64,000 bases of DNA from NCBI GenBank assembly GCA_946800325.1, contig OX326957.1, positions 27,809,054 to 27,873,053 of the forward strand. Direction: 5' to 3'. Both the position numbers and the translations under genes were made by a program. Position 1 is the stretch's first letter; every line of letters starts with the position of its first letter. Of this stretch, positions 50,385 to 63,304 are shown piece after piece. The DNA comes from Luzula sylvatica. Taxonomy: Eukaryota > Streptophyta > Magnoliopsida > Poales > Juncaceae. Below the pieces are notes generated by a model, which saw nothing but the letters and a program-made list of their open reading frames with translations, was not told the origin of the DNA and did no database searches.

Positions 50385-53259
50385 CACTACAACACATCTA
50401 TAATTTAGGGTCAGTCCGACCCTAAATAAATGTAGTTATTGGGTCCGGCCGACCCAAACAGCCATTAGGGTCGGTTATTTTGGATCAGCCCGCCCCAAAT
50501 TTCCAAATAAAGCAAGGTCTGCCCGCCCCAAACACTTAAAACCGACCCAATAATATTGTGTCGCTCCGCCCCAAACTTTAAAACCGCCCCAAATAAATAG
50601 TGTCTGCCCGCCCCAAATCTGTAACCGACCCTGTTTGCTCTATTGGATCGGTCCGACCCTGTTTGGGTATCACATGCGTTTGACACTCCCATCACGCTCA
50701 CTTCTCTTTCCTCCTCCTTTCGCTGCCTCTTTCCTCTTTCCTTCCTCTTTTCTCTTTCCCTCTCTCTTTCTCCAAAACCCTAACCCGCCTCTCCCTCTTC
50801 CTTTCCATCTCCCCCTCTCTTCTCTCTCTTTCGCTCACTCTTTTCCCCTCTTTGTCACCGAGATCTTCTCGAAGCTTTCCTTGTCGACTCTTTCCTCCCT
50901 CTCGGCTCTCTTGTCGGTTGAGTTGAACTTCGACAACCGTACCAGTGGCGAAGGCTGAGGAGGCGTTGAACTTCCACGAGATTACTGAGGTCGAGGCTGC
51001 ATCCTGGAGCCCAAAAGATGGACCAGTCATCAAGAACCAGCGGCAAAGGCTGATGAGGTATGTACTCCACGAGATTACTGAGGAGAATCGCCAAAACGTC
51101 GTGAGTTTTAATCTTAATTTTATTCTACAATGATAATTTTGTACTTTAGAGGGACTAATTTGAATAATTTCATATATTTAATACTGTCAAATTTTTATAC
51201 TGTCAATTTTTTTTTAAATATTCTCTTTTTTTTTAAGTTTTTTGTTTCTTTTCTTCACTTTTTTTAAAAATTTATTTACTAATTTTCTGTCTTTTTTTAC
51301 TGTTATTTTCTTAAACTGTATTTTTGCTGTTAAATAATTTAATATATTATTCACAGATTTAAATAATTTATTATAAATTTTGAGACATAAATGATGTTGC
51401 AGATTTAAATATTTAAATAAGTTTTTATATTCACAGATTTAGTATGTTGTGAGAATACCTTTTAGGTTTTAGGGTTAATTACTGGTATTACGGTTTATTT
51501 TCTTGGTAACTTGGGTTAAGTGTATATTTTTTAGATTTAAAAATTAATTTTGATAAATTACCTTTTCAATTTTCTTAATTTCAGGGATTCTCTATGATGG
51601 AGTAATTTAGTGTATCGGAAATTCAAAGGTACTTTCTCTATCTCAGGGCTTTTAACAAAAAAATTAGATTTTTTCGAATTTTTATTATTTAACAATTTTC
51701 ATATTTTATTCTACATGATGGAGTAAATCGAGAGGGATGTGTGCATCGAGATTCTCGCTGTGGTGATCGAGGAGGATGGAGCGGCGAGGTGGCTCCATCG
51801 AAATTCTGAAGATTTTCTTATTTAGAAGCGACTCGATGCTGGTATTCGGCATAGAAATAAAGTCGTGATTCATGTTTTTTAGAAGCGACTCGATGCTGGT
51901 ACCCAATGCTAGAGCGACGAGGTATCAATCTAATTTATTTATGTGTTAAAAATTTAGTCAATTTTATTTTGTTTGTTTGTATGTAACTATTAATTATTTT
52001 TTTGTTAGTAGATTGTTTATCTCGGTTCGTGTTTAATCCCCGTGGGCCCTGCTGAAGATATTTTTTCGAATGATTAATGTAATATTTTAGGTTTTAGAAA
52101 GGTAAATATGTGACAGGAGACTAAGGCTGAACGAAGCCGAGAACAAGATTTCTCAAGTCCATAGGGTATTATCATTTCCTTTTTTATCCATTATTTAATT
52201 TATTGATAATAAATGATTATTATTTTTAGGGAAGCGCTATTTCTAGAGCGGATATTTTTGAATATAGAGCAATTATTTCAAAATTCCCAAAATACCCTTT
52301 TCTAATCAATCTTGATTAATTGTTATAATTAAAAACTAACATCAATGTAAATAATTAAAAATTTATTTTCTTCCATCATGTTCACTATATTTGAAATAAT
52401 ATCAATAAATAACACCCCTTCATAAATAATTCAAAACAATAATAATATTAAAATCAATAAAAATATTTATTTATACAAAATAACAACTTTCTCAAACCCA
52501 AATATACTAAAACTAATTAAACTCGATATAAAAAAATGTGCAGTGATCTTTGATCCGTAAATAATCTTACTCACTTCTTTGATGTCCAATAATAAAAATT
52601 TGCATTATGAAAGATAATTTGTTATAATGAAACAAATACAATAAAACTTATAATTATTTACTTCAAATCATACAAAAACAACTTTATGATTAGAAAAGGG
52701 TATTTTGGGAATTTTGATATGGTTGCTCTAGATTTAGAAATATCGGCTCTACAAATAGCGCTTCCCTTATTTTTATTATTGTACACACATGAAGGACAGA
52801 AAAAGATGAACGGGCTGAAGCGCGTGCTCAAAGAATGGATGCCAAAAATTCTCATTATCTCGAAGATACTCAAGTTCACATTCAAGAGGACATGTAAGTA
52901 TATTATCACTATTATTAATTATAAACAAAATGCATAAATTCTCATTATCTCGAAAACATTATTAGTTTCCAGGAATGAGCTTTTAGGAGGTAGCAAATCA
53001 AAACGGAAGCAGTTAGAATTGAACTTCGAAGGTACACTTATGTTATTAACGTTATTTTCATAATTTTGAGGTGCATATGAGAAAAATTGAACTTATTAAA
53101 TTTTCTTGTATACAAAAATACCCCTGGTTTGGAGAATTGCAAGCAAGAAGAAATGGAGAAGAAAAAAGCTCAATTGGTCCTCTCCGAGAGCGCGAACGAG
53201 AGAGACGGTGATACAAGTCATGGATGCGAATTTGGTCATGGTGTGTAATTTTTATATTA
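50385..53259 (+). mobile_element. Candidate CACTA-like fragment between the direct repeats
   Basis: It begins CACTACAACACATCT directly after TCA, fitting a CACTA-type terminus and 3-bp target. The next 270 bp carry many subterminal GGGTCGG/CCGACCC and CCGCCCCAAA motifs. A CT-rich leader follows (50700-50900), then exon-like pieces: about 50945-51100, the frame RLRLNEAENKISQVHR near 52120-52166, AEARAQRMDAKNSHYLED near 52816-52870, and EEMEKKKAQLVLSESANERD near 53148-53210. No matching GTTGTAGTG end was found. The identity as CACTA, and whether the exons belong to a transposon protein or a captured gene, remain unsettled. Confidence 0.4.
52229..52766. mobile_element. Non-autonomous Mutator-like element (MULE MITE)
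   Basis: The 538-bp unit has terminal inverted repeats of about 85 bp starting GGGAAGCGCTATTT on both ends, with AAAATTCCCAAAATACCC further in. A perfect 9-bp target duplication TTATTTTTA flanks it (52220-52228 and 52767-52775). Nine-base duplications and long TIRs are characteristic of Mutator-like elements. No transposase is encoded. Confidence 0.87.
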
Positions 53260-54174
53260 TATGAATATATTAATAATGTTTTTATAATAGTTTATATTAA
53301 TTTATTATTGTGTCATATATAAACGTTTCATCTTTTGTTGTATTAAAATTGGATCATGTAATGTAATTTGAAATGAAAGAAAAAAACAATTGCATAAATT
53401 TAATCTGACATGATTCAAGCGAAAAATAATAGTCAATGTCTTTAAAGTAAGATGACGTGGAATTTTAAGAATAATTAAAATACGTTGTAGAATATTCGAC
53501 GCATAAATGTTTAAAAATAAATTATGACTATAAAAATCAACGATTAATCAATGGTCACAATTTTGGCATTAATCACGATCAAATAGTTAAAATGAATATG
53601 ATGATGCGGCACATGAAAATTGTACAAAGGCCAGTGCAAAATAATAATGCGGGAAAAATTTGTTCATTCATTTAATTTTTTTTTTTTTGGAATATTTTTT
53701 TTTTCTTTTTATAGAGCACTGCCTAATTTAGCTTAAAAGTCTCCTAATCAATCTGACTAACAACTCCCTTGAGAATTTCGCAATTTTTAAAAAGAGATAA
53801 GTTCACATTAAGCAAACTTGCAATATGATTCAATTATTATTTTTTAAATTATAAAAACAGTATATGATACTATACCGTGGAAATGCATACTTTTCAATTA
53901 ACAATAGCATAAAATGATGCACACATTTCAGCGGGCACTTATCAACGACTCTTGGAAATTAAGATGCAAATCAACCCTAAACCCTAAACTTAATTAATTG
54001 CAAATCTCAGTCAGTCCCTAACAGTAAAAAACCATTTAAACCTGACAGCACCACAATTGAAAATCCTAGCCCTAATGGCAAATTCATCAATTCGACGGAA
54101 CCAACGGGTTCCCCGGACAGAAATTAATCATATAATCTGCCCCGATACAAGTGAATGTACTCGTTCCGCCATCA
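53260..54174. repeat. Direct repeat copy 2
   Basis: It corresponds to 49535-50384 with about 65 extra bases in several indels. It is followed by TATGCGTAG where copy 1 has CACTACAAC. Confidence 0.85.
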
Positions 54175-54209
54175 TATGCGTAGCTATACGTCTGAGGACA
54201 GGCCTTTTT

Positions 54210-54699
54210 GAAATACTCCGTAAAAGAAGACTAACTCACACAAATTTCTATTGTCTCAAAAATTTATTTGAATTGCAAAAAGTAAAGTCTAACACCTTCA
54301 AAAAAGACCAATTATCATATTTTCTCAAAATGTCAGAATTGAAGCGTAACGTGAGCAAAATACTAAATTTTCGTATTGTTGTCAAAATACTCCGTGAAAG
54401 AAGACTAACACACAAAAATTTCCATTGTTTCAAAAAATACATTGAAATGCAAAAAGTGAATTCTACCACCTTAAAAAAAATGCCAAATATCCTAGCTTGT
54501 AAAAAATGTCAGAATTGAAGTGTGACACGAGCTAAATACTCAATTTTGGTGTTGCCATCAAAATACTCCGTAAAAGAAGACTAACACACACATATTTATA
54601 TTCTTTCAAAAATTTATTAGAAATGTAAAAAGTGAAGTCAAATACCTTCAAAAATATCAATTATCATATTATCTAAAAAATGTCAAAATTGGAGTGTAA
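54210..54699 (+). repeat. ~174-bp satellite, short plus-oriented block
   Basis: About three monomers in the same orientation as the left array. They end at GGAGTGTAA, where the orientation flips. Confidence 0.88.
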
Positions 54700-57570
54700 A
54701 TTTGTGAGTGTTAGCCTTCTTTTACGGAATATTTTGACTAAAACACGAATATTGAGTATTTTGCTCGTGTTACACTTCAATTCCGATATTTTTTAGAAAA
54801 TCGGATAATTGGTCTTTTTTGAAGGTGTTATACTTCGATTTTTGCAATTCTAATAAATTTTTGAAATAAGTAAAATTTGTGTGTGTTATCCTTCTTGTAC
54901 GGAGTATTTTGACGACAACACGAAAATTGAGTATTTTGCTCATGTTACACTTCAATTTTGACAATTTCTACAAAATAGGAAATTGGGTCTTTTTTGAAGG
55001 TGTTAAACTTCGTTTTTTGCATTTTTAAGTCACTTTTGAAAATATAGAAATTTGTGTGTGTCAGTCTTCTGTTATGGAGTATTTTGAGGACATCATCAAA
55101 ATTTAGTAATTTGTCGTGTTACACTTCAATTTTGACATTTTTTAGATAATGTGATAATTGATATTTTTGAAGGTATTTGACTTCACTTTTTACATTTCTA
55201 ATAAATTTTTGAAAGAATATAAGTATGTGTGTGTTAGTCTTCTTTTACGCAGAGTATTTTGATGACAACACGAAAATTGAGTATTTTGCTCGTGTTATAC
55301 ATCAATTCTGACATTTTTTACAAACTAGGATATTTGGCATTTTTGAAGGTAGACTTCACTTTTTGCATTTCAATGTATTTTTTGAAAGAATAGAAATTTT
55401 TGTGTGTTAGTCTTCTTTCAGGGAGTATTTCGACGACAACACGAAAATTGAGTATTTTGCTCACGTTACACTTCAATTCTGACATTTTGAGAAAATAGGA
55501 TAATTGGTCTTTTTGAGGTGATAGACTTTACTTTTTGCAATTCCAATAAATTTTTGAAAGAATAGAAATTTGTGTGTGTTAGTCTTCTTTTACCGAGTAT
55601 TTTGACGACAATACGAAATTTATTATTTTGCTCTTGTTACACTTATCTATTATTGCATTTCTAGAAAATAGGATAATTGGTCTTTGCTGAAGGTGCTAGA
55701 TTACATTATTTGCAATTCTTATAAATTTTTGAACGAATGGAACTTTGTGAGTGTTAGCCTTCTTTTACGGAGTATTTTGAGGACAATACGAAAATTGAGT
55801 ATTTTGCTCGTGTCACACTTCAATTCCTACATTTTTCAAAAAATAGGATAATTGGTCTATTTTGAAGGTGTTAGACTTCGTTTTTTGTAATTCTAATAAA
55901 TTTTTGAACGAATAGAAATTTGTGAGTGTTAGCATTCTTTGACGGAGTATTTTGACGAAAACATGAAAATTGAGTATTTTGCTCGTGTTACAATTTCATT
56001 CCGACATTTTTTAGAATATAGGATAATTGGTCTTTTTTGAAGGTGTTAGATTTCGCTTTTTGCAATTCTCGTTAATTTTTGAAAGAATAGAAATTTGTGA
56101 GCGTTAGCCTTCTTTTACGGAATATTTTGACTAAAACACGAATATTGAGTATTTTGCTCGTGTTACACTTCAATTCCGGCATTTTTTTGAAAATAGGATA
56201 ATTGGTCTTTTTTGAAGGTGTTATACTTCGCTTTTTGCAATTCTAATAAAATTTTGAAATAATTAAAATTTGTGTGTGTTACCCTTCTTTTACGGAGTAT
56301 TTTGATGACAACACAAAAATTCAGTATTTTGCTCTTGTTACACTTCAATTTTGACAATTTTTACAAAATGGGATATTGGGTCTTTTTTGGAGGTGTTAGA
56401 CTTCAATTTTTTGCATTTTAATGTTACTTTGGAAAATATAGAAATTTGTGTGTGTTAGTCTTTTGTTATGGAGTATTTTGAGGACAATACGAAAATTTAG
56501 TATTTTGCTCATGTTACACTTCAATTTTGACAATTTCTACAAAATAGGAAATTGGGTCTTTTTTGAAGGTGTTAGACTTCGCTTTTTGCATTTTTAAGTA
56601 ACTTTTGAAAATATAGAAATTTGTGTGTGTTAGTCTTCTGTTGTGGAGTATTTTGAGGACATCATCAAAATTTTGTAATTTGTCGTGTTACACTTCAATT
56701 TTGACATTTTTTAGATAATGTGATAATTGATATTTTTGATGGTATTTGACTTCACTTTTTACATTTCTAATAAATTTTTGCAAGAATATAAGTAAGTGTA
56801 TGTTAGTCTTCTTTTACGCAGAGTATTTTGATGACAACACGAAAATTGTGTATTTTGCTCGTGTTACACATCAATTCTGACATTTTTTACAAACTAGGAT
56901 ATTTGGCATTTTTGAAGGTGGTAAGACTTCACTTTTTGCATTTCAATGTATTTTTTGAAAGAATAGAAATTTTTGTGTGTTACTCTTCTTTCACGGAGTA
57001 TTTCGACGACAACACGAAAATTGAGTATTTTGCTCACGTTACACTTCAATTATGACATTTTGAGAAAATAGGATAATTAGTCTTTTTGAGGTGTTAGACT
57101 TTACTTTTTGCAATTCCAATAATTTTTTGAAAGAATAGAAATTTGTGTGTGTTAGTCTTCTTTTACGGAGTATTTTGACGACAATACGAAATTTATTATT
57201 TTGCTCTTGTTACACTTTTCTATAAATTGAATAATTAGAAATACAAAGAGTGAAATATAGAAATTGTGTGTGTTAGTCTTCTTTTACAATGAATATTTAG
57301 TATTTTGCTCGTGTTACACTTCAATTTTGACATTTTTTTAGAAAATAGAATAATTGATATTTTGAAGGTGACTTCACTCTTTGTATTTCTAATAAATTTT
57401 TGAAAGAATAGAAATATGTGTGTGTTTGTCTTCATTTACGGAGTATTTTGACGACAACACGTAAATTGAGTATTTTGTTCGTGTTACACTTCAATTTTGA
57501 TATTTTTTAGAAAAATCAAAAATTATTTTTACTTATTTTTTGTCTAAACTATTAGATCATTATCAAATTC
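54700..57570 (-). repeat. ~174-bp satellite array, right of palindrome centre (inverted)
   Basis: About 16-17 monomers in the minus orientation. A period of about 1393 bp (eight monomers) is visible, for example 54770 against 56163. Although it mirrors 45114-48113 in kind, the monomer order no longer matches position by position. Confidence 0.92.
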
Positions 57571-58100
57571 AACAGATATAATTTACAAGATATGGATTGG
57601 ATATCTAGACGAGAACGGCACAATGTTTCGGTTTTAGAAGGAGGGTTAGAGCATGGTTCTTAATATCGACCGATAATTTCGGCCGAGTCAAATCAGACTC
57701 GGCTGGTCTCGTGCCGAGTATATCGCTGGCCGAGACCCTGATTTTTTTTTAAAAAGAAAAATTGTGTATGCATGCCGGACATGCATAAATGTAAGATCCT
57801 GGTTTGAGTCGAAAAATAAAGAGTTATAATTTGTGAGTTCTCTTGTGTCTTGAGTATTCGTAAGTTGTAACAATGGAGTAATGGAGGATTCGAAAGTTAG
57901 AAGTTCGGAGAAGATGAGATAGACTGGTGTATTGCCATCCGATCATTTGTGAATTTTATTTTATATTTTATTTTTATGTACATATTTTTTTCCTTTTAAT
58001 TGAAGTAACTACAAAAGGTATACTACAATATTATTACAATAGATCCGAAAAGTAAAACTCTAATTTTTGTTTATCCAGGATAAGAAACATTACAAGTGCA

Positions 58101-58247
58101 CCAACGGTCCCATGACCTAGTGGTGAAGTGCTTAGCACGAGATACCATAGGTCATGGATTCGAGTCTCGTTGATATTATCAATAAAAATATGAAACCAAA
58201 TATATTCACGATTAGTGGATTAGGTTTCTTTAAAAAAAAAGAAACAG
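58101..58247 (+). mobile_element. tRNA-derived SINE (right arm)
   Basis: Mirror copy of the SINE at 44436-44582, flanked by TACAAGTGCA (58091-58100) and TACAAGTACA (58248-58257). Confidence 0.7.
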
Positions 58248-58920
58248 TACAAGTACAAATTCATCTCACAGTGACATTAAAGACCAATTTATATCTGATA
58301 TTTGTTTTTTGTTGAAGGAAATTGAAAAATTCATTAAACATTTATAAACTACAAGAAAACTTAGCGAGTTTTACAAAGTTGTGTATATTTTATATAATAT
58401 TAAAATAGCAAATTGTATTATTATTTATTAATTCAGTGGATTTAATATAATTCTAAAAATGTGTATATTATTAGATGATATTTTTTCAATATGTTTTAGT
58501 TACTATAAAATGTGTATAGTGTTAAACATTTATAAAAATTGTGTTATGTGTTTGTTGTATTTTATAACATTCTTTAATCAAAATCTGATTTTTAAAATAA
58601 AATGCACACATATAAATGCAATATATATACATTATTTTATCATTATAATTTATTTTTTACACAAATTTATTTATTTATGTTCAATCATTTTATTGTAAAA
58701 TAATTTCTAATCCCGATTCCAACTTTCAAAACAAAAAATCAAAGTACACAAAACATCCAAGAAAATTGAAATTTGAGATCCAAATATTCAGTTAGACATA
58801 AACACACACGAATGAAAATGAAGTGCTTGGGCAATTGGCATGCAGCCAAGCAAGTATCTGTTACTCAACTAGTATCAGACTAGTGCAATGTTATAAATCT
58901 ATTTTTCATGAGCAGGAAAT

Positions 58921-59743
58921 TTATTTATAATGCAAAAATTCCGAAAATTTCATAGTTTTAACATGCTTGGACAACAACAACAGAACACACACCATCACCA
59001 CCACCCCTACAAGCATGGGATTGTTGATACGAGGCTTCACTCCAGGAATCAATGCATCACTTTGATCTGCACAATCAGTCAAAATGAAGTTATAATTGGA
59101 ACATTACTTATACAAATTATAATTACGTAGTACATTTATGGAAAATTAAAACAAGCATTCAATAATAGATTCTTGTTTTGTGTTTTAAGACAAATCAAAG
59201 ATACTGGCACAATTTTAAATAAACTCGAAATCAGCTAGCTTAAAACTTGAGATTACAATGACTTTTCTATGATTTTGTCCATATAGCCGAAGTACTCAAT
59301 AATGTCGTACTTATTTCATATATGAAGTCCCTTACAATTTTCTGATTATTGACAAGTGACATTTTGTCACGTAATGTAAAATGTAGTGTCAAAATAAAGA
59401 TGTGATAAGTAATTGGACCCAATTGAACACATGTATATGTATTAAATGAGTATGGTTAAAATGAGTATATATAAAAGAATAAATTAACCATCTTTAGCAT
59501 ATAAAATATTCTAATTTCAAACATAAACTGAATTGCTTGGTTTCCACCAATTGCAACACATCAATTAGAGTTGGAAGAATTTAGAGAGGGCATACTTTTT
59601 CTATACATATTAGGAATGATGAAATGAAACCTCCTTGAAAATTCAATTTTAAGAGAGAAGTTCTTTTTTCATAATTGGATTTTTTGAAGAAAATGTTAAA
59701 ACAAAAGATTTGTATGCTGCGTATGTTACCTAAAGTTCACAAT

Positions 59744-59819
<76 letters not shown>

Positions 59820-61011
59820 ACCATAGAGAAGTTTGAGCAATTGTAGAAGTTTGCACAACGGTAGACGGAAGGTCGGTGGAGGGGATAAAGGCCAACTTGC
59901 TCGTGATACGGACCTTAGAGGAAGTAACCGGCATGAACATGAGGATAATGGCAGTGTTCTGATTTTGAAATTGCTCTTTTGGAATCATAAACGATGACAC
60001 CGGGCACATGCTTTTTATAAGAGTAAACTGAGCCGGGTAATTCATTGGTAGAAGGAAAGTCCGAATTTGGTAGGGAGCAACACCGGCTAATGAGACAAGC
60101 AAAGCACGATCACGGTCAATGGTTGTTGGAATAAGCCTTGTGTTCTTCACATCGCTCAAGTCAACCTGGTAAACTTGAAAACGATCATTGTATGGCCTGC
60201 TCGGATTCTGAGCTATGTAATCTCGTATCAGTAACATTTCTCCTCCAGATTCAACAAGATAGTGGGTACCAGGCGGTTCATATTTTGACAGTATGGTTTC
60301 AACAGTGAGTTCAGGTTTCGTTTCTAGACAAGAACGATCCTTTCCTAGCTTAAACCGCATTAGTTCGCCCTCCCTGGTGACTGAGTATAGCTGGCCTTCA
60401 AAGGACAATGTGGACCAGCATGAAACATCATTTTTCATACCAATCCATTTGTCGTCACCAAGCTTCACATAAGCGACTTTATTATAAACCGAGAAGCAAA
60501 ACACAACCATGGAAGAATCATAAAAGATAACACTACTCAGAGACTCTCGAAGGTATTTTCTGAGGATTGGGACTATTGATAGTAAGGAGCTGACAGGAGG
60601 GAGTTGGGTGATGCCGCGCGTAAAGGGGTTGAGGAGACAGAGATCACCTGTCCTCAATTTAAATAACACAAGAAGGCCATCAACCGCAGAGATAGGGGTG
60701 TATCCAGATTGCAACTCGGGAATGTTCACTCGGATATATTTGCCATTTGTGAGGTTAAGGAAGCGAGACGAGTCATTGACTTCACGACCACATAATTTGT
60801 CCCATTGATCGGAAGTTATCATGACCCAGTTAGAAGGACGAAACTCCTTCTTTGTGTTGTCTGATGGACAATCGGTGCTTTTCCTCCAGTCGGAGCAAAC
60901 TCCACGGAATTGGATGTATCCAACCACATCTTCTTTGAGTCTCAGCTCGGAGATGCACACCAAAATATCCCCTGGTAGCGATGACCAATCTCTCGTCTCA
61001 CTGTTTTCCAT
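58921..61011 (-). CDS. F-box/DUF295 protein, right copy
   Basis: Exon 1 (61011 down to 59822) encodes a protein identical over 397 residues to the left copy; the one nucleotide difference I noticed in the coding part (an AGT/AGC serine codon near 60200) is silent. The proposed second exon runs 59059 to 58921 with the same acceptor, anchor segment and stop. The intron differs by an extra segment of about 67 bp (near 59185-59255) and in its GA run. Such coding identity with looser introns and UTRs points to recent duplication, gene conversion or purifying selection. Both copies look functional. Confidence 0.78.
59745..59817. repeat. (GA)n microsatellite in the right F-box gene
   Basis: Counterpart of 42933-43006, interrupted once by GATA. 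Confidence 0.93.
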
Positions 61012-61560
61012 TCTTTCTAACTCCTGTATCTCATCAAAATAAAGATCTCGTCATATCAATTCACAGGAGAAAGGAAAAAGTAACTTTATACATGGTAAGA
61101 TTTTTTCAGAAATTGTCGTTTTTTTTGGTAAATATCGTTGAGGAAATTACATTTAAACACAAAATTGTAACGGCTTCCACGAACTGTACTATCACTATCA
61201 GATCATAACGGGCAAGAGACAACGATAGAAAAAACGATCAGCTGAAACCATACAAATTTTTCATCTTCTAACTACACAAAAACTATATGTTGCCTGAAGA
61301 ATATAATAAATTCAAAATTTGTCATGCCATAAAAAACCCTAAATTGAGAGACTATCAATGATACAAATTTGAACATATATGCATATGAATAGATAGAATT
61401 TCCTTCTGATCAGGCCACCAGAATAGATCGAATGAATCGTTGTCTTTTTTACCTGATATACACTTGCTTGATTTCTGTGTTGAGTGGAATTGGGAAAATT
61501 GCAAGGAAAGATGGGCGGCAGTGGAGTAAGACTAAAGAGTGATGATATCACGGTCTCCTT

Positions 61561-61568
61561 CTTTTATA
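61561..61568 (-). promoter_or_regulatory. TATA box of the right F-box copy
   Basis: The minus strand reads TATAAAAG at the exact mirror position of the left copy, preceded by the GGGCCCAC element at about 61584-61593. The palindromic centre of that element has one change (CTAGG for CTAAG) just outside it. Confidence 0.6.
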
Positions 61569-61842
61569 TGGAAGCTTTTTTGTGGGCCCACACTTTCTAG
61601 GCCCAAATATACTATTTTAGGGAAAATTTAGGGGAATCAGGTTGCCAAAAAGAACTTATAGGGGAATTTTATTTTGTCCCCAGAATTCATCAAATTATCA
61701 CATACGTTGTGATTAATACGAGTAATTAATAACACGTTAATTCACATATGGTACATAATTAATTAACATGTTGAACAATTAATATGCATGCATTATATAT
61801 CATAATGTCAATTAATTATGTTAATTTGTAACCTAGAGGACA

Positions 61843-63304
61843 CAGACCCGGTCCTGAGTTTTCGGAGGCCCGTGACATGATGTTACGATAATCCAAAATA
61901 ACGAAATTATATCATCCAAAATAGTAATTTCGCACATGAAGAAAATACGAAATGCCAAAATTCAGAGAAGAAAATAGCAAAGGCCAAATTAACTTATATT
62001 CATCCCAAATTAATCCTAAACACGCGAATCTCGCACCTGCAGAACATAGGAAGGCCAATTATGCAGAAAATTGGAGACTCGATGCTGCCAGCCAGAGACT
62101 CAATTATGCAGAAAATTAGAGACTCAAATTCAATCCTGCAGATTCAAAATTCAGCCAAAATTCAGCGAAAAATTACAAATTAATTAAATTTCAATTAATC
62201 CATTTTTAGCCAAATTCAATGAAAACTTGCTGGTACCGGCAAATGCACAACCTTTTTTTGCCTTCTTCGTCTCGATATAGAGTATTGTACCGGCAAAATA
62301 ATCAAATTGAGTTAATCCTTCATATGAATCATACATCCCTTTCAAGTTTCAGCTCATTCCAGAGTCGTAGGTCAAGATCGGTGCTTCAGATAACTACAAA
62401 GCCAGAATGAAAAATAGCAGTATTCATTTAATTAATACACCGAAGAGAACAAAATTAACCCCAATTCATTGATTCAATCCAGAGATCAAGAAAACAAAGA
62501 ACCAAGAAAACAAAATTAGTGTCGTGATTCAATCCAGAGACAAGGAAACAAAGAACCATGAAAATAAAATCAATGACATTCGTATTTTCAGCAAATTAAA
62601 CTACCAGCCAACAAACTAACACAATTTGATTTGAATCTCAAACTCAAATTGATTTCAATCTCAAACTAACACAAATTTTCAGAAATTTTCAGAGAGAGGA
62701 GAAGAAATTAACACAAATTTTCAGCAATTATCAATGGAAAGATGATAATCAGGATTTTACCTTCAATTTTTGAAATCAGAAACTGAATGGCTTCCAAATT
62801 TGACGGAATTCCCTGCTAAAATTGGTGTAATCACTGAAAACTCATGTAAATTGCTGCGTCTGACTCTTGTAAATCCCTGAAATACTCAGAAACACCTGCA
62901 AAATCTCCGAAAATGCATGAACTTCTTCTCTTCTTTGGTAGGGGCGAGAAATCAAGTTTCGAGGAGAGAAACCGCTACTGCTAGCTCTGCTTCTGCCTCT
63001 AATCATCGCACGTCGTGCAGTCGTCCTTCACCCGTTGTATCGCGTCGCGTCGCTAGGTACGGCAGAGTGTAGAAGCCGACCTAATCTAACCTACGAGGAG
63101 TAACGAGTGTGTGAGAGAGAGGGGCCTGTATCAACAGGTCGGGCGTGAGCGTGAGTGATGAATAACGGGTCTGGTTAAGTTTGGGTTGTGGGTTTGATTT
63201 AATGGTATTATATGTGGTATGTTAAATAAAAAAATTTGGAGGCCTTTTCGTTTTTGGAGGCCTGTGGCCTAGGCCAACTAGGCCAAAGCCCAAGCCCGGC
63301 CCTG
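61843..63304. mobile_element. Non-autonomous hAT element
   Basis: The 1462-bp insertion starts CAGACCCGGTCCTGAG and ends CAAGCCCGGCCCTG, whose complement CAGGGCCGGGCTTG pairs with the start imperfectly. GGAGGCC subterminal motifs are at both ends. A perfect 8-bp duplication AGAGGACA lies at 61835-61842 and 63305-63312, the length typical of hAT elements. The left palindrome arm has the single-copy empty site. No transposase ORF is visible. Confidence 0.88.

Noticed and set aside
50698..51033. 111-residue Glu/Arg-rich minus-strand frame
   Set aside because: It is the complement of the CT-rich leader and has no domain.
53973..53990. CCCTAAACCCTAAAC, telomere-like repeat
   Set aside because: Only two units, and the other direct-repeat copy has a mutated version; too short to be an interstitial telomere tract.
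49535..54174. LTR retrotransposon with the direct repeats as LTRs
   Set aside because: No primer binding site, polypurine tract or retrotransposon protein was found, and the interior starts with a CACTA-type end.
45345..57435. Repeated open frames of about 64 residues (MSKLKCN... type) in the satellite
   Set aside because: They recur once per monomer, on whichever strand the satellite lies, and change with monomer variants. They are by-products of the repeat, not genes.
58459..59130. Short frames identical to those at 43553-44224
   Set aside because: Identity is explained by the inverted duplication; the 58930-59130 frame is antisense to the proposed second F-box exon.
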